Shown: positions 36,934 through 48,322, counted from the stretch's first letter. The stretch is DNA of 64,000 nucleotides from Butyriboletus loyo (GCA_038093515.1 JBBPSI010000012.1:124001-188000), one strand, 5' to 3'. Notes: generated by a model not told the origin, from the letters alone. A program made the numbers and translations.

Positions 36934-38386
36934 ATGGGTCCCGCTCAGCAACTGCAAGAGTCTTGTCTCAAACTCGCAACTCCACAGCAAAATGAAAATG
37001 TCCCATCCCATCGGTCAAAGATTCTTCTCTTGGGTACAAGAAGGTTCATCCCATGAAGGCCTCTCGTCTGGCGCCAACATTTAATATGACCCCACAGGAG
37101 TGGCAAAACGTCCATCTTGCAAGTACTGTTCAAAAACCTGCCGTCGAAGCGAACGTTCTACCTCGAACCTACAATGCGCGTCACGAAGCACCCGTTCGAG
37201 TGAGGCATCCCCTGCTCGACACCCGCCTCTTCATTCTCATAAACATTCCCGTGCAGCACTCTCATCCCGCTCGAGATATGGGACTGTCCTGGAAACATCA
37301 CAGTCGATACGCTAGGGGCTCCTCTCTCCGACTTTTCCAGTATTGTATTCGTCATTGACATTCGAGTAAGCACGCCGTCATCTTTAAAAGAACCAGAAAA
37401 AGTACATCTTCGCACAGGATCTTTACCAACAGCCCGTGGTCAAGCTTGTCGAGTTCATCGTCGCCGCATGTCAAATCAACCCAAACATAAACCTCGAGGT
37501 CTTTGTACACAAAGCAGAGAGACTACAGGAGGACGATAAGATTGGTAGCGTTCTCCGTCCACCCGAATGATTAGCTGGTGACGTCGAGACAGAGAACTTT
37601 CGACAGATCCACGAGCGCGTCATGGATCGACTTGCAGATGAATCACCCGAATACGAACAGGTCCCTCTGAATTTCCACCTGACGTCCGTCTATGATTATT
37701 CACTCCAAGAAGCCTTTTCGCGCGTCATCCACAAGCTCATCGACTCTTTACCTTACCTCGAAAATTTACTAAATGTCTTTTGCGCCGTAAGTCTCTCCCA
37801 CCACGTTCTCCGTGTCTAGGTTCTAAGTCACCTTTCAAGAACACCTCATCACCAAAGGCATTTCTATTCGATATAACAAGCAAGCTCTATGTAGCGACTG
37901 ATGCCTCTCCCGTCGATCAAGCAACACACAACCTCTGCTGTGATTACCTCCAGATGCTCAACTCATTCGGACCATTGTACAAGTATGGACATTTTCCAGT
38001 TTAAACCACTATGACCTCGCTGATCTCAGAGCACACACATCAGGTGCAACACGCCGCCTAACTTGTTACCCTCGACGGTTGTACCATCCGCCACCGCAGC
38101 TTCTTCTTCGCCTAACCTCCCCCCTCAGGTTGACACCTCCGACCCTTCCAAGTTGAATGCCAAAGCCCCGTTTTACCCATCCGCATCAGTGTCTTTGTCG
38201 CCGTCTCAACCCGTCACACTCACCTACCACCTCGTCACGCCTCACTTGGCCCTCGTCGCCTCGTTGCCCACGGCCGTGTTCGAGATGAGGAGGGGCCTCG
38301 TAGAATGGAACATGGTCTGGTTCAGAGAGGGCACGAGAGAGATCTGGGAGGTCGAGAAGGAACGGAGCAAGGGAGAGCTGGCTTGA
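36934..38386 (+). CDS. GTR2: Rag GTPase GTR2 (RagC/RagD homologue)
   Basis: A subunit of the Gtr1-Gtr2 heterodimer that relays amino-acid status to TORC1 on the vacuole. Seven exons: 36934-37043, 37098-37199, 37257-37365, 37418-37544, 37593-37786, 37840-37982 and 38044-38386, all joining in phase. An in-frame stop (TGA at 36919) fixes the start. The G1 loop is LLLGTRRSGKTSI, where RR before SGK is typical of RagC. Then come YLEPTMRVTKHPFDT, G3 in IPLEIWDCPGN, TLGAPLSDFSSIVFVIDIR, G4-like VFVHKAERL and NFHLTSVYDYSLQEAFSRV. The C-terminal roadblock domain includes AFLFDITSKLYVATDASPVD and CCDYLQMLNSFGPLYK. A Ser/Pro linker of about 40 residues interrupts the C-terminal domain. Identification is certain. 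Confidence 0.96.
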
Positions 38387-38713
38387 CGACGCTTTTTCTT
38401 CTTCCTTGATCTCGACTATCGCACACGTTTTTTCGTGAGATTGCCTGTCCACATACTGACGAATATATGACTTGGAAGATACAGGGCACACGTTACTTCC
38501 ATTCGCCATCATTACGACCTCTCTCATCTCGCGAGTGAGGTGAACAACCTCTGAGGCAGCTTGCTGTCATGACAATTCGGTACGTGCTGGCTCAGACGCA
38601 GTTGGAAAAACGTCGTCTGATGGATTCACAAAAAGATGATAATTGCTGTTGCAAGCCTCGCGCTCCAAGAGCGCACTCAGGTGGGTCAAAGGGGGAGAAC
38701 AAAAAAAGAGAGT
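38387..38713. other. Intergenic region between GTR2 and the first tRNA
   Basis: GTR2 3' flank plus the T-rich terminator of the minus-strand tRNA (an A7 run on the plus strand near 38701). Nothing else was seen. Confidence 0.4.
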
Positions 38714-38783
38714 GCATCAGCCGGGAGTCGAACCCGGAGCTAGGCCATGGGAAGACCCAATGTTACCGCTACACCACTGATGC
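38714..38783 (-). tRNA. tRNA-Gly (anticodon CCC)
   Basis: A 70-base cloverleaf with no intron. The acceptor stem GCATCAG pairs fully with CTGATGC. The D arm is GTGT..ACAT, the anticodon loop TTCCCAT gives anticodon CCC, the T arm CCGGG/CCCGG has loop TTCGACT, and the variable loop has 4 bases. An A box (TGGTGTAGCGG) and B box (GGGTTCGACTC) are present. A run of seven T lies just downstream on the transcribed strand, a good RNA polymerase III terminator. A second copy lies 360 bp away on the other strand. Confidence 0.95.
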
Positions 38784-39143
38784 TCGTTTTTAGTACACCC
38801 AACAGATCATTCTAGATATGGGCCTCAAGTCACAGCACAACACTGATGCCATTTCGGCACACCCTACAAGATGGGAGTGCTACCATCCAAACCATCAGTG
38901 AATGAGTGGCTGTGACAGTACCACTACACATGAAAGGATATGTCACTTGTTCTGTTGCGCTCAGTCTCCTCTTCCAGTAGCAATAAAAGGTTTGTTATTG
39001 CATCAGAATGACTTGCATTTTCACATCTGAATCATGGTTGACATTGACTTGTGCATGCTGGAATGAACTGCATGGCATTGCCTATAGATGATATTTGACA
39101 GATATCAGTACTCAGTAGCAACTCTGCATGTGAAACTAAATAT
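38784..39143. other. Spacer between two divergent tRNA-Gly genes
   Basis: 360 bp without coding support. AT-rich, with several TGCAT-like strings but no repeat I can define. Confidence 0.4.
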
Positions 39144-39213
39144 GCATTAGTGGTGTAGCGGTAACATTGGGTCTTCCCATGGCCTAGCTCCGGGTTCGAC
39201 TCCCGGCTGATGC
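39144..39213 (+). tRNA. tRNA-Gly (anticodon CCC), second copy
   Basis: Differs from the first copy by one base: acceptor stem GCATTAG against CTGATGC, so one C-G pair becomes T-G wobble. The rest, including anticodon CCC, A box and B box, is the same. A ttttt run follows about 10 bases downstream. It should still fold and be transcribed. Confidence 0.93.
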
Positions 39214-39906
39214 ACTTGTTTCTATTTTTGCCCTCGAGCTATATAAAAAATCATGTTGGCACTTGTCCCCCTATGTGTGACACATGTTCTCCATTTTCCT
39301 GGTTTCACGTAGCAAAAACAATGATGGCTGTCTCGAAAGGTCGAATAATTTTTCAACGCTGTCGACATGTTTTCGAGGCACTCTGGATAGCCTTCACAGA
39401 GTGTTTGATGTGCAACGATCGCGTAGTAGTTGTCTGTTCAGATTCCCAGCACGGTATGATTCAGCCTATCGCTATAAATGAATCGATCAGCTGTCTGCGA
39501 CGCCAAGAAAGTTCTATATTTATTTTATCTGCATATACGTTGGTAAGGGTGTTTACCAACCGTGTAAACGTGTCCGTTGAATGAAACGTATCACAAGATC
39601 TGAATGGTATGTGAATTTCTCCCCATCTTGATGGAGCGGTCCCGTCGCGCCAGGGTGCGAAGACAGCCTGGGTTGCGTGCCGTGCGAGCACCACGGTCGA
39701 AGTCTCGACAGGCAAGCAACCGACCAGCGGCCGAGGGATGGCAGACATCGGGGTCATAGGAAGGAGAGAGTCCGTGATCCGTGAGGGTAGAACAACATAC
39801 ATGTCTAATTAGGTACAAAGAAAGAATCAAGGGAAGATGCATAAACTGGGTTACAGATAACACATCGAAGGGGAGGTCCACTGGGAAGGGTGCTGGATTA
39901 ACCCGA
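39214..39906. other. Intergenic region, nothing recognised
   Basis: Lies between the second tRNA and the 3' end of the GH17 gene. Short frames only. Confidence 0.4.
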
Positions 39907-42022
39907 TCAAGAACAGGTGGGCAGGGTGAAATTCTTGAAGTTTTTGCTGCAAAAAAAAAGCTCATCAAATGTTGTAACGGGGCGGGATCATCAGGTAAGA
40001 CATACTTCGCGTCGAACAAACCCCAGTAACCCTGTCAACGCCATGTAAGCCGTTGCGATCAAACGGACACCAAAAGATACTTACCTCGACACCACCATAT
40101 TCAGCAGCCTGGAATACGACGTGAGCACTCTCACGCCATTGACCTCGAGGATATGGATACGCACCTGCCATGGCTGGTCATTGTACTATAGCATGGTGAG
40201 CCAGTGTATTTCCAAAAAAAAAAAGTGAAAACACACCTCGAAGAAAAAGTATTGTGTGCCGTTTTGAGTCGCTACAGAACGAGATCAGTCGTGCTCCACA
40301 TACGAATTTCCTCAGAAATGGTACTCGCCTTGGCAAGCAAAGGTATCGATGAAGTACTGAAAGCGATTAAGTACCATCAAGTGAGCTAGCAGTTCGAGCA
40401 ATCGTACCTGCAAGTTAGCGATGGAAGCGTCCGACGGGCCATCATTCGGGTTATAGTTGAATGTCGAGGTATTCTAACCAAGCGAGGTTCAGCACAGTGT
40501 GGTCCAGCTCAAAGGGTCGCATACCGTTGGCCAACCAGTCTCGGCAATATACATGTGAGGATTGTTGGAGAGCTTTACGGCAGCGGCGACATTGGTCTGC
40601 TGGAAGAAATCATACACCCATCCGGCAGCATTTTCAATGCTCTGATTGGCAAACCATGCGTGAACATTGGACATGCCGTAGTCCACCGCTTCAAGCACTT
40701 GCGTGTTGAAGTAACTTCCTGCATCAGCATTACCAACGGATATAGTCTTTCCCAGGTTCAACGAGGAAATCATGTTACGAGTGTCTTGGATCCATGGGAT
40801 AAGCATCGCGGCGGCTAAGGTGAGACGTTAGGTGGCGCATGAGTTGCGGCCATGATGGAAACCTGCCTGCATTTCCAGCGGAGCCATTAGGATCAGTTTG
40901 ACCTGCGGCAGTGATATAACTGATTGGCCAAGATAAGCGACGTGGTGGACACGAGTGCAGAAACACCTACTCCAGGATGAATTCGTTCCCGACAGTCACA
41001 CCGGCTACGTTGGCAGCACCAAACTGCTGGAGCGCGGTCTGGATCTCTCCCCGCTGACGTTCATAAGCAGTTCCATTGTCCGTGGTGGAGGGGTAATTTC
41101 CGAGCCATACGGTCATGTTGACCTTGGTAGCCTGGATAGCCGCAAGAACGAGCGAAGACTGATTACAGTCTGCACCGTAGAGACGAACGTTGGTCGTGAT
41201 TTGAGACATGAGCTTGAGAACTGTGAGTGGAATGCGAGAAGAAAATATATACCACGTCAAGTACCTGTATGTCCTCAACGACAGAGTCTGTCGAGCGTTG
41301 AGGATACATGACGGGGAAGGAGGTGTGGACTCACCAAGCGTTACTCCGCAGTCTGGTAGTTGAGCGCCAATGGGAGTGTATGCGATACCCCAGAACGATT
41401 GCTTCAAAGCAGGGTTCTTCTGAAAGCTGGTGGGGACATTCGGGTTGGTGCCTGCGGGTGCAGTAGAAGACGAAGAGCTGCTGCTCTTTTTCGAGAGCAC
41501 GACACCAAGGGTGACACCGACTGCGATGAGAACAGCGAGGGCCACAACAGAGCCAATTACCTGGGATGGTGGGTCGCCATGTGAGCCCGGGTAGCAACAG
41601 AAAGGTGGGACTGACGAAAAATTTGGACCGTTTGTTGGACCTCTGGGTCTGCTCGAGCCAGTCGCTATTGCGAGGAGGTTCCAAGTTCTCGTACGGGTTT
41701 GAGGACGGCATGTAGGGCGCTTCGGCGAAAGCGGCGGGTTGGGCGTTTCGAAAATTTGGGTTGGAAAGGTCTGATGTTGAATGTAAGGATGAAGGAGCGT
41801 GGATGCCGGGCTGGCTGTGGACGGGCTGCGCAGCAGTCAGTAGGGATGAGGGAGGTGGTGGAAGAAACGAGCATTCCAACGAGGATGAATTATACTATAT
41901 ATATTTTCGCTAGAGAGAGACAAACATACGGGGTCATCATAATAACTCTGCATCTCTGGGGTTGGAGCTGATGCATGGTAGGATGGCACCTGGCGCATCA
42001 TATAGTCGTCGCCGCGCTGCAT
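39907..42022 (-). CDS. GH17 endo-1,3-beta-glucanase, type II membrane-anchored
   Basis: A wall-remodelling glucanase or glucanosyltransferase of family GH17. It begins MQRGDDYMMRQVPSYHA, a Pro/Ser/Tyr-rich cytosolic tail with no signal peptide. A single anchor follows (VIGSVVALAVLIAVGVTLGVVL), then a Ser-rich linker and the catalytic domain: FWGIAYTPIGAQLPDCGVTL, VRLYGADCNQ, GVTVGNEFIL with the proton-donor Glu, NVHAWFANQ, and HMYIAETGWPT with the nucleophile Glu. Then YFFFEYNDQPW and the end YWGLFDANKNFKNFTLP, where the last exon is reached over an intron that splits the Asn codon. Stop at 39907. About ten introns. This tail-anchor-GH17 layout is common in basidiomycetes. The domain call is secure; whether it hydrolyses or transfers glucan is open. 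Confidence 0.93.
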
Positions 42023-42385
42023 TTTCGCAAGGGGGGGGCAGGAGAAGAGACGATAATAAGAGCCGAGTGTGGGTTATGGTCCTGCATTATTTCTGTCTCG
42101 CATGTTCGGAAATAACCTGCGCACTCTCTGCGAGACGGGCTAAGCGAATGCGTGGTCGGGGGGCTGCCGTCGCGATGCCGATGTCAGATTTGATCATACA
42201 TAAATACTGTCCTATCAACGAGTCATGATTTTACAAGAACAGCCGGCAGGGCCAGTCTCGAGTACTGCAACTCGCTCCACCCCTCCTCGACAGATCAGAT
42301 ATAATATCACGCTAGTGCTCTGGCCCAGATCATACCGTTTCGTCATTCGCGGGATTCGTCGTCCTTTTGTTCCCTGCTTCCAGAA
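42023..42385. other. Intergenic region, nothing recognised
   Basis: Promoter and leader of the GH17 gene and 3' flank of the RhoGAP gene, both minus strand. No motif was identified. Confidence 0.4.
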
Positions 42386-44134
42386 CTAGGTGCTCATGTT
42401 AACCCCTGGGGAAAGTCCCTCCGGAAGAATTGTATGTGGTCTTTGCTTCCTCAACTGCCTCGAGCGGTGCCTGTCATCGTCGCTCCCGCTTCGTTGGGAT
42501 GGTAGTGTTCGACTGCGATTGAGAGAGGCCGATGTTGGACTGCTTGGGTTGGACACAGTCCACTCGGAGACAGGCGTGAGCGGAGTCGAACATTGTGGTG
42601 TTTCTGAGTGATTAGAGGAATCTGTGACATGGAGGCCGATCACATCAGAAATGGGAACAAGAGGTGAAGAATGGCAAGGTTTCCGTGGAGGAGTACAAGG
42701 TAAAAGAGTCGAGGTTCAGCGACGCGGAAGGGTAAGGCGCGGTGGCGCAGAGGAGGGTAACCCACCGAGAGCTTCGTGCGTAGTGCGCCGGCGGGAAAGG
42801 CGTCGGTTGTCCTTTCCGACGAGCTTCCACCCGCTGGTGGATGGATGTTCGTCATCGGAGCTGGGTAAGACAAGATCGGGATCGTCTGGGTCATGTGAAA
42901 GATGAGGGACAGGGCGGGGTGGTGGACGCCATGAGGAGGAGGGATCCGAACGTGGTGGAGGTGGTATGTCGAGCAAGAAACAGTCCTGTTGATCGATGAG
43001 GAACTCGAGGACTCTTTGGCTGAGCTGATGTTCGCCGGGGGAAAGCTCGTGATTAGGGTGAGAGATAAGACCGGGACGGAAGATGACGGCGAGATCTGAG
43101 GGAGGGAGGGTGAGGGAAGAGGAGACAAGAAGAGGAGAGGGAAGGACGGACTGGCAGCTGTCATGAGATTCTTGTCTGACTTGCGTGCAAAGACGGACAA
43201 GAGGTCGAGGACATAGAGGAGGAGGTATTGATTGGCTCTGGGCATGCGGGAGATCAAGTGCCTGTAGGTGGCTACGACGTTGCCATGGTTGAACGGTTGC
43301 CTTGCTGATAGGGGGGTTAAGGGTGGAGAGGATATGGGGAGTGGAGAGAGAGTACTGACCGAGGATGTCTCGAAACTTGAGGAAGGGATGAGGGCGGTGA
43401 AGAGGGAGAAGAGAGAAGACTCACGTCATGGTACATGTCGTGCGGGATGACGGGCTCCTGAATGGGACAGAAATAGGGGACGAAGTGGAAAGGTTGGAAC
43501 GAGCGGAACTTACGGGCATCTGAGTGAGATACCGTCGGAAGACGCTGGCGACGTCGTGGGCTGTGTAGGGTTCGTTCTTCCAGTCGAGAGATTTCCCGTA
43601 CTAGGGAACGCGTGAATGGAAGGGGCGGGCAGGTGAAGGACTACGCACGCGAGGGGGTGTCTCGAAGGCGGCTTGAAGGTCGCGCATGCGTTTCGCGGAG
43701 CCGTTTACACGAAAGGTGCCTGCGACCTCGGTAGCTGGGGAGGGTGAGTGGTGGTGAGGGGAACGAGGACGGAGATGTACCGTTTTCCTTGAGATAGAGG
43801 CCGCTGGCGGGGGGTGAGTGAGGCGGGGGGGAGAAGGGACAAAGACGGACCACTTTGCAACGACGACTGGGATGTAACCCCATACGTAGAGGTCGCCGTT
43901 GGCATTTGCGGTCGATATTTGTACGCTGGCACGTCTGAGGGAGTCCTTGAGTGGTTTACCAAAGACGGGATGGTGCTCGGAGGAGGACGCTGTGGAGGTG
44001 TGAGGCGGTGAAGGGGCGAGGGGAGGAGACCTACGCTTGTTGTATTCTGGGAATTTCTTTGATTTCTGGGCGTGTGTGAATTGGGACCACCACTTGAGAA
44101 GGGACGCCTTCGAGGGAGGATTGTCGGGCACCAT
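42386..44134 (-). CDS. RhoGAP-domain protein (Sac7/Bag7-like)
   Basis: Stimulates GTP hydrolysis by a Rho-type GTPase. It starts MVPDNPPSKASLLKWW and runs through about nine exons, some tiny (one of about 23 nt encodes GLYLKEN). The RhoGAP domain reads VWGYIPVVVAKCGLYLKEN, then ATEVAGTFRVNGSAKRMRDL with the arginine finger in TFRVNG, ETPPRYGKSLDW, HDVASVFRRYLTQMPEPVIP, RMPRANQYLLLYVLDLLSVF and NLAVIFRPGLI. It closes with LEFLIDQQDWFLLD. The remainder is a Pro/Ser/Asp-rich tail ending LSPGVNMST. In yeast the Sac7/Bag7 group acts on Rho1 in wall integrity, and the same target here is inferred. The start lies only 60 bp from the start of the divergent GMC gene. Introns are strikingly C/T-rich. 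Confidence 0.9.
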
Positions 44135-44194
44135 CTCAACGGTTCGGAGAGGACGAAGCGAGGAGGCGCAAAACACACAGCCACACTCCAATTC
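44135..44194. promoter_or_regulatory. 60-bp divergent promoter between RhoGAP and GMC oxidoreductase
   Basis: This is all that separates the two start codons. At least one, and probably both, of the core promoters must lie within the other gene's transcript or coding exon. No TATA element is visible. Confidence 0.5.
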
Positions 44195-46584
44195 ATGGCG
44201 GGCCTCAGCGTGACCGAGTACGACTTTGTGATCGTCGGTGGAGGTGCGTCCCCTCCTCTCCCCGCCCTCCCGCCTCATCCGCTTCGTCCAAGGCACCGCC
44301 GGCTGCGTGCTCGCTGCCCGTCTGTCTGAGCGCCCAGATATCCGCGTTCTCCTCATCGAGGCTGGCCAAAGGTGCGTCCTATCCTCCCCCTCTCCCCCTC
44401 TCCCCAACGTCTCCCCAGCGGAAATGCCCTGTTCCAGAGCAGAACGCCCGCCGCATTCTCAGAGCTCTTCCGTGGTCCACACGACTACAACTTCTACACA
44501 GAGCCACAGCGACATGCCGCCAACAAGAAGAAGTTCTGGCCTCGCGGTACATCTTCCGTCTCTCTCCCCCCTTCTCTGCTCATACCCGCTCAGCTCGTCT
44601 CCTCGGTGGATGTATGTCTCCCTTCCTTTCCCCATCTACTCTCTAAGCCCTTCCTCAAGGCTCTGCCATAAACGCCATGATGCATGTCTCTCTCATCCTC
44701 TCTCTCCCTCCTATTCTCACCCCCCATCAGTGCTCATTATGGCGCACCCTCCGACTATGACGAGTTCGCCACCATCGTCGGCGACGACTCTTGGGCCTGG
44801 AGAAACTTTGAAACGTACACATCCCCCCTCCGCTTCCCTTCCGCGCTCACCACCCCTGCAGCTACTTCCGCAAGTTCGAAAATTATACCCCAGACCCCAG
44901 ATTCCCACACGTCGACGCTTCTCTCCGTGGTTCGCATGGCCCAATCACCGTCGGCTACCATGCCCACATTTGGAAGGGAAGCCCCCTCTTTGTCGACGCC
45001 GCTGTAAATGCCGGTGTCCCCTTCAGTCCCGACTTTACCACCTCAAACGGGACCCTTGGCACCAACAAGGTGCGCCCTCATCCCTTTCAACCCTGACCAT
45101 CCATCATCTCTCCCCAATAGACCAGTGAGTACTATCCATCCTCTGCTTGCTACCTGCACACTCTCTCCCAGTGACTTATATCGACAGTCGCGGTCGACGT
45201 GTGTCTGCCGAATCAGCCTACCTCACCCCTCAGGTCCTCGCCAGGCCTGATCTCAAAGTCGTCACCCTTGCCCGTGTCACAAAGATTGTCTTTGATTCTT
45301 CCTCGGGTACCCCACGTGCCGTCGCCGTCGAGTTTTCCAATTCAAAGCAGCGTGCTTTCCGCGCGAGGGCATGCAAGGAAGTCATTGTTTGGTATGTCCC
45401 TCACCTCTCTACGTACCCCATTCCTCAATGCTTCACAGCGGTGGAGCGGTTCACACTCCCCAAATCCTCATGCTCTCCGGTATCGGTCCTGCATCTCTCC
45501 TCAAGAAACACAACATCCCCGTTCTCATCGATTCCCCTGGCGTAGGCGCCAATCTCACTGACCACCCCGCATTCAACTTGCGTCTCAAAGACAAGCTTGG
45601 TATTGCCATCAACTACACGAAACCATACGACTTGTCCAGTACTTTCAAATTATTAAAAGCAGTCGTGCGGTACCAGATCTTTGGAACAGGTCCCCTCTCT
45701 ACCAACGTTGGTCCCTCTTCCCTGCACGCCTTTACGAGCTTGCTAACTCGACGTAGCTTGGAGAAGCGGTCGCCTTCTTCCGAACGGACGATCAGAAGTT
45801 GTTCCCTCCTGCGGAATACAATAATGACATCGAGGACAGCACCTCCGCTCCAAACGCACCTGATATCGAGCTCATCATTGCCCCCACCCTCATCGAGGAT
45901 CACAACCGCTCGTTGGAACGCGGGTTGTATGGATATACCATCTTGGTCACACTCTTGCGGCAAGTATCTTTTTCTTCTCGGGTGCATCCAGTACCAACCC
46001 CGTCTTCAGCCCAACGAGCGTTGGTAGCATTCAACTCAAGTCCGCAGACCCTTGGGATGACCCCCTCATTGATCCAAAGTCAGTCTTACTTCCCTTTTTC
46101 TATCTCCATTGCTCACAGATGCTCTCAGCTACCTCGCCACTCAACATGATCTCGATGTGCTGATTCGTGGTGTCCGTGGGGCATACAAGATCGCCCATAC
46201 AGCTCCCCTTACAAATATTACTGACGTCGGTTCCACTCACCCGCTCCTCGACCACCACTTTGACCGATTGAGCGACAAAGAGCTTGGCGAAATCATTAAG
46301 AACAGGATAGAGACCCTCTACCATCCGTTTGGAAGCTGCGCCATGGGCAAAGCGGACAACCCGGCTGCAGTCTTGGACACGCAATTGAGAGTCCGGGGTA
46401 CCCTCGGTCTCAGAGTCTGTGACGCGTCTGTGTACCCCAAGTTAGTCTCGGGCCATACGGTAAGTTGACATGCCACGCATCTCCGACGGCGCTGATTCAC
46501 TCATGTAACCAGACTGCTCCTGTCCTCGCTGCTGCGGAAAAGCTGGCGGATATCATCAAAGCGGAATACACCGCTACTGTCTAA
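44195..46584 (+). CDS. GMC (glucose-methanol-choline) oxidoreductase, FAD-dependent
   Basis: Oxidises an alcohol or sugar with FAD. It starts [17 protein letters not shown] and joins [12 protein letters not shown], the dinucleotide-binding fold. There is no signal peptide, so it may be intracellular, unlike secreted aryl-alcohol oxidases. The GMC signature 1 is built from small exons: WPR, ARLLGG (18-nt exon 44594-44611), CSAINAM (22-nt exon 44661-44682), then [13 protein letters not shown]. Signature 2 is [17 protein letters not shown]. The catalytic pair lies in [10 protein letters not shown] and [18 protein letters not shown] 4-nt exon (45121-45124) is needed to read [13 protein letters not shown]. 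At least a dozen introns, all C/T-rich. The intron after INAM has a GC donor. It ends 66 bp from the convergent NDUFAF7 gene. The substrate is unknown. Confidence 0.9.
44594..44682 (+). other. Micro-exons of 18 and 22 nt across the GMC signature, second followed by a GC-AG intron
   Basis: Exon 44594-44611 and exon 44661-44682 are separated by a 49-nt GT-AG intron. The next intron (44683-44731) begins gcatgt and ends catcag. In this reading the frame passes PR-ARLLGG-CSAINAM-IAHYGAP with no break. The GT donor four bases further on puts the next exon out of frame. Confidence 0.7.
45121..45124 (+). other. 4-nt micro-exon (ACCA) in the GMC gene
   Basis: Flanked by a 51-nt intron (45070-45120, gtgcgc...aatag) and a 47-nt intron (45125-45171, gtgagt...cccag). 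With it the frame reads [14 protein letters not shown]. Without it the codon after AAG is TGA. Both flanking introns have normal borders and size. Confidence 0.65.
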
Positions 46585-46650
46585 TCCAAATCTTTTTATA
46601 CTAGATATACGGTACATTTGCTATCATGTGTAGATATCTATACCCGTATG

Positions 46651-48322
46651 TCAATGCAAACAGAACGGCCAGACGGCCTCCTCTTTTGGTGTCCCGGTAA
46701 CACCGAGCACGGCGTATTGCCCACCCATACCGAGCGGGTCAACCAGCCGATTGACGCTCTCTGCAATCGCCGTCCTTCTCTCCTCGGTGGGGGCAGCCTT
46801 GATGAGACGCTCAGCCCGCAGTTGGACGCCCACTTTGTTGAGGAACGCGCCCTGTGAGAGCGTCCGGTGGGGTGCGACTGAGCACCAGGTCAGCATTGAA
46901 CGAAGATGGAAAAGGCGTAAGAAGCTGACCAAGATCTGAAAGCACCTCTTTCAAGAGGGCAAAGTCAACATTGGCGGTCACATCGCACTCGCCAGGACGA
47001 TGAAACACGTCGACGATCTCGTGTTCTTTGAATGCCTAGCGTCTGGGGGTCAGCACCGTAATGATGATGGTGACGATGGAAGAGCAGGAGGAGGGGAGGG
47101 GAACGCACACGCAACGAGTTCCCGACTGCTTTTTCGGCGCCATAGTCAATGATAAGAGCGCATCCGCCTCCGCCTTTCGAATTGGGTTCTGGGGAGAGCA
47201 ACTCGGCGATCTGGCGGGCGACTTTGACGGACGCACCAGAGACTTCGATGCGAGCGCCGACGGGGAGGGCTGTGAAGCGCGGAGAGGCGTGTCCGAGGAG
47301 CGTCGAGGACGCAGTGGGCGTCGGGGAGAGTACCCGGGTCCATCGCGGGGAGAGGGGTTGGAGAGGTGGCGGTGGGGACGTGGCGGTAGTGGGGGTGAGG
47401 ACGGTGGAGGATGGAGGGCGGGCGTAACGGATGCTTGGGTCATTGGCGGGTGCGATGAGAACTTCGTGCCACCCTTGCGTCGTTTTCTGTCGCGAGTTGC
47501 GTGGCGACAAGGAGAAGGGAGGAGCAAGTTTGAACGATGGAGGTGGTGTTGGGAAAGGGAGACAGACAGACCTCGATGACATGCACAGGGAGGGCGTCAA
47601 AGAATTCGTGTGCGACGAGCATGGTGAAGCGGTCGTCGCGGTGGCTGATCTGATCGAGGGCGTCGTGCCAGGAGAGCGCGACACGACCGTGTTCGTGGGC
47701 GGCGCGGAGGGTGGTGCGTTGAAGGGCGCGCATGGCGGGACTCGTCTCGACGAGATGCACGCTGTCGAGTTTGTCCCGCACGGCTGGGAGCTGGCGGACG
47801 ACCTAGAGGGGCATGCGTGGCTGGGTGAGTGCGGGGAGGAGACGGAGTGGACGGACCCGTAGCATGTCGTCCATGAGGGTTCCGCGTCCTGGACCGAGCT
47901 CGACTATCCGAAATGGTTTCGAGCCCGCAGACATCCATCGTCCGATCATCCAGAGGGCTAGGACCTATCGGACGTCGGGGTTAGGCGTAGAGGGGAGTAA
48001 GAAAGACGGGAGCGCACCTCGCCAAAGACCTGGCTGATCTCGGGGCTGGTTGTAAAGTCACCGCGGGAGCCAAAGACGGGGTGGGAGGGGTTGATGTAGT
48101 AGCCATGGACGGGGTGGGAGAGACAGAGTTGCATGTAGGTCGCAAAGGAGAGCGGACCGGTCGCCTTGTGGGGAGGTAAGTCAGACTGGGAGGGCAACGG
48201 AAGGAGGACGAGACCTTGAAGCTGTCGAACATGAGCTTTTCGATTTCTGTCGGGCCATGAATGCGAGTGTGCAGTCGTCTTGGAGTGAGCCATCTCGACA
48301 GTCTGACTCTGCCCGGTCGCAT
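46651..48322 (-). CDS. NDUFAF7: NDUFAF7/MidA-type protein arginine methyltransferase, mitochondrial
   Basis: Methylates a complex I subunit arginine in animals and is needed for complex I assembly. The start MRPGRVRLSRWLTPRRLHTR is an Arg-rich mitochondrial presequence. It joins GPTEIEKLMFDSFK, then ATGPLSFATYMQLCLSHP, HGYYINPSHPVFGSRGDF and FTTSPEISQVFGE, the family block. The SAM-binding loop is VELGPGRGTLMDDMLR. Later blocks are VHLVETSPAMR, VAHEFFDALPVHVIE, CALIIDYGAEKAVGNSLR and HEIVDVFHRPGECDVTANVD. The C-terminus is QGAFLNKVGVQLRAERL through the stop at 46651. A fungus-type Ser/Pro/Thr insert sits in the middle (TPTTATSPPPPLQPLSP). Introns are C/T-rich. It is divergent from eIF6, with 88 bp between start codons. 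Confidence 0.93.

Noticed and set aside
47061..47579. 172-codon plus-strand frame opposite NDUFAF7
   Set aside because: Antisense shadow of a GC-rich exon and a pyrimidine-rich intron. The minus frame carries recognised methyltransferase blocks.
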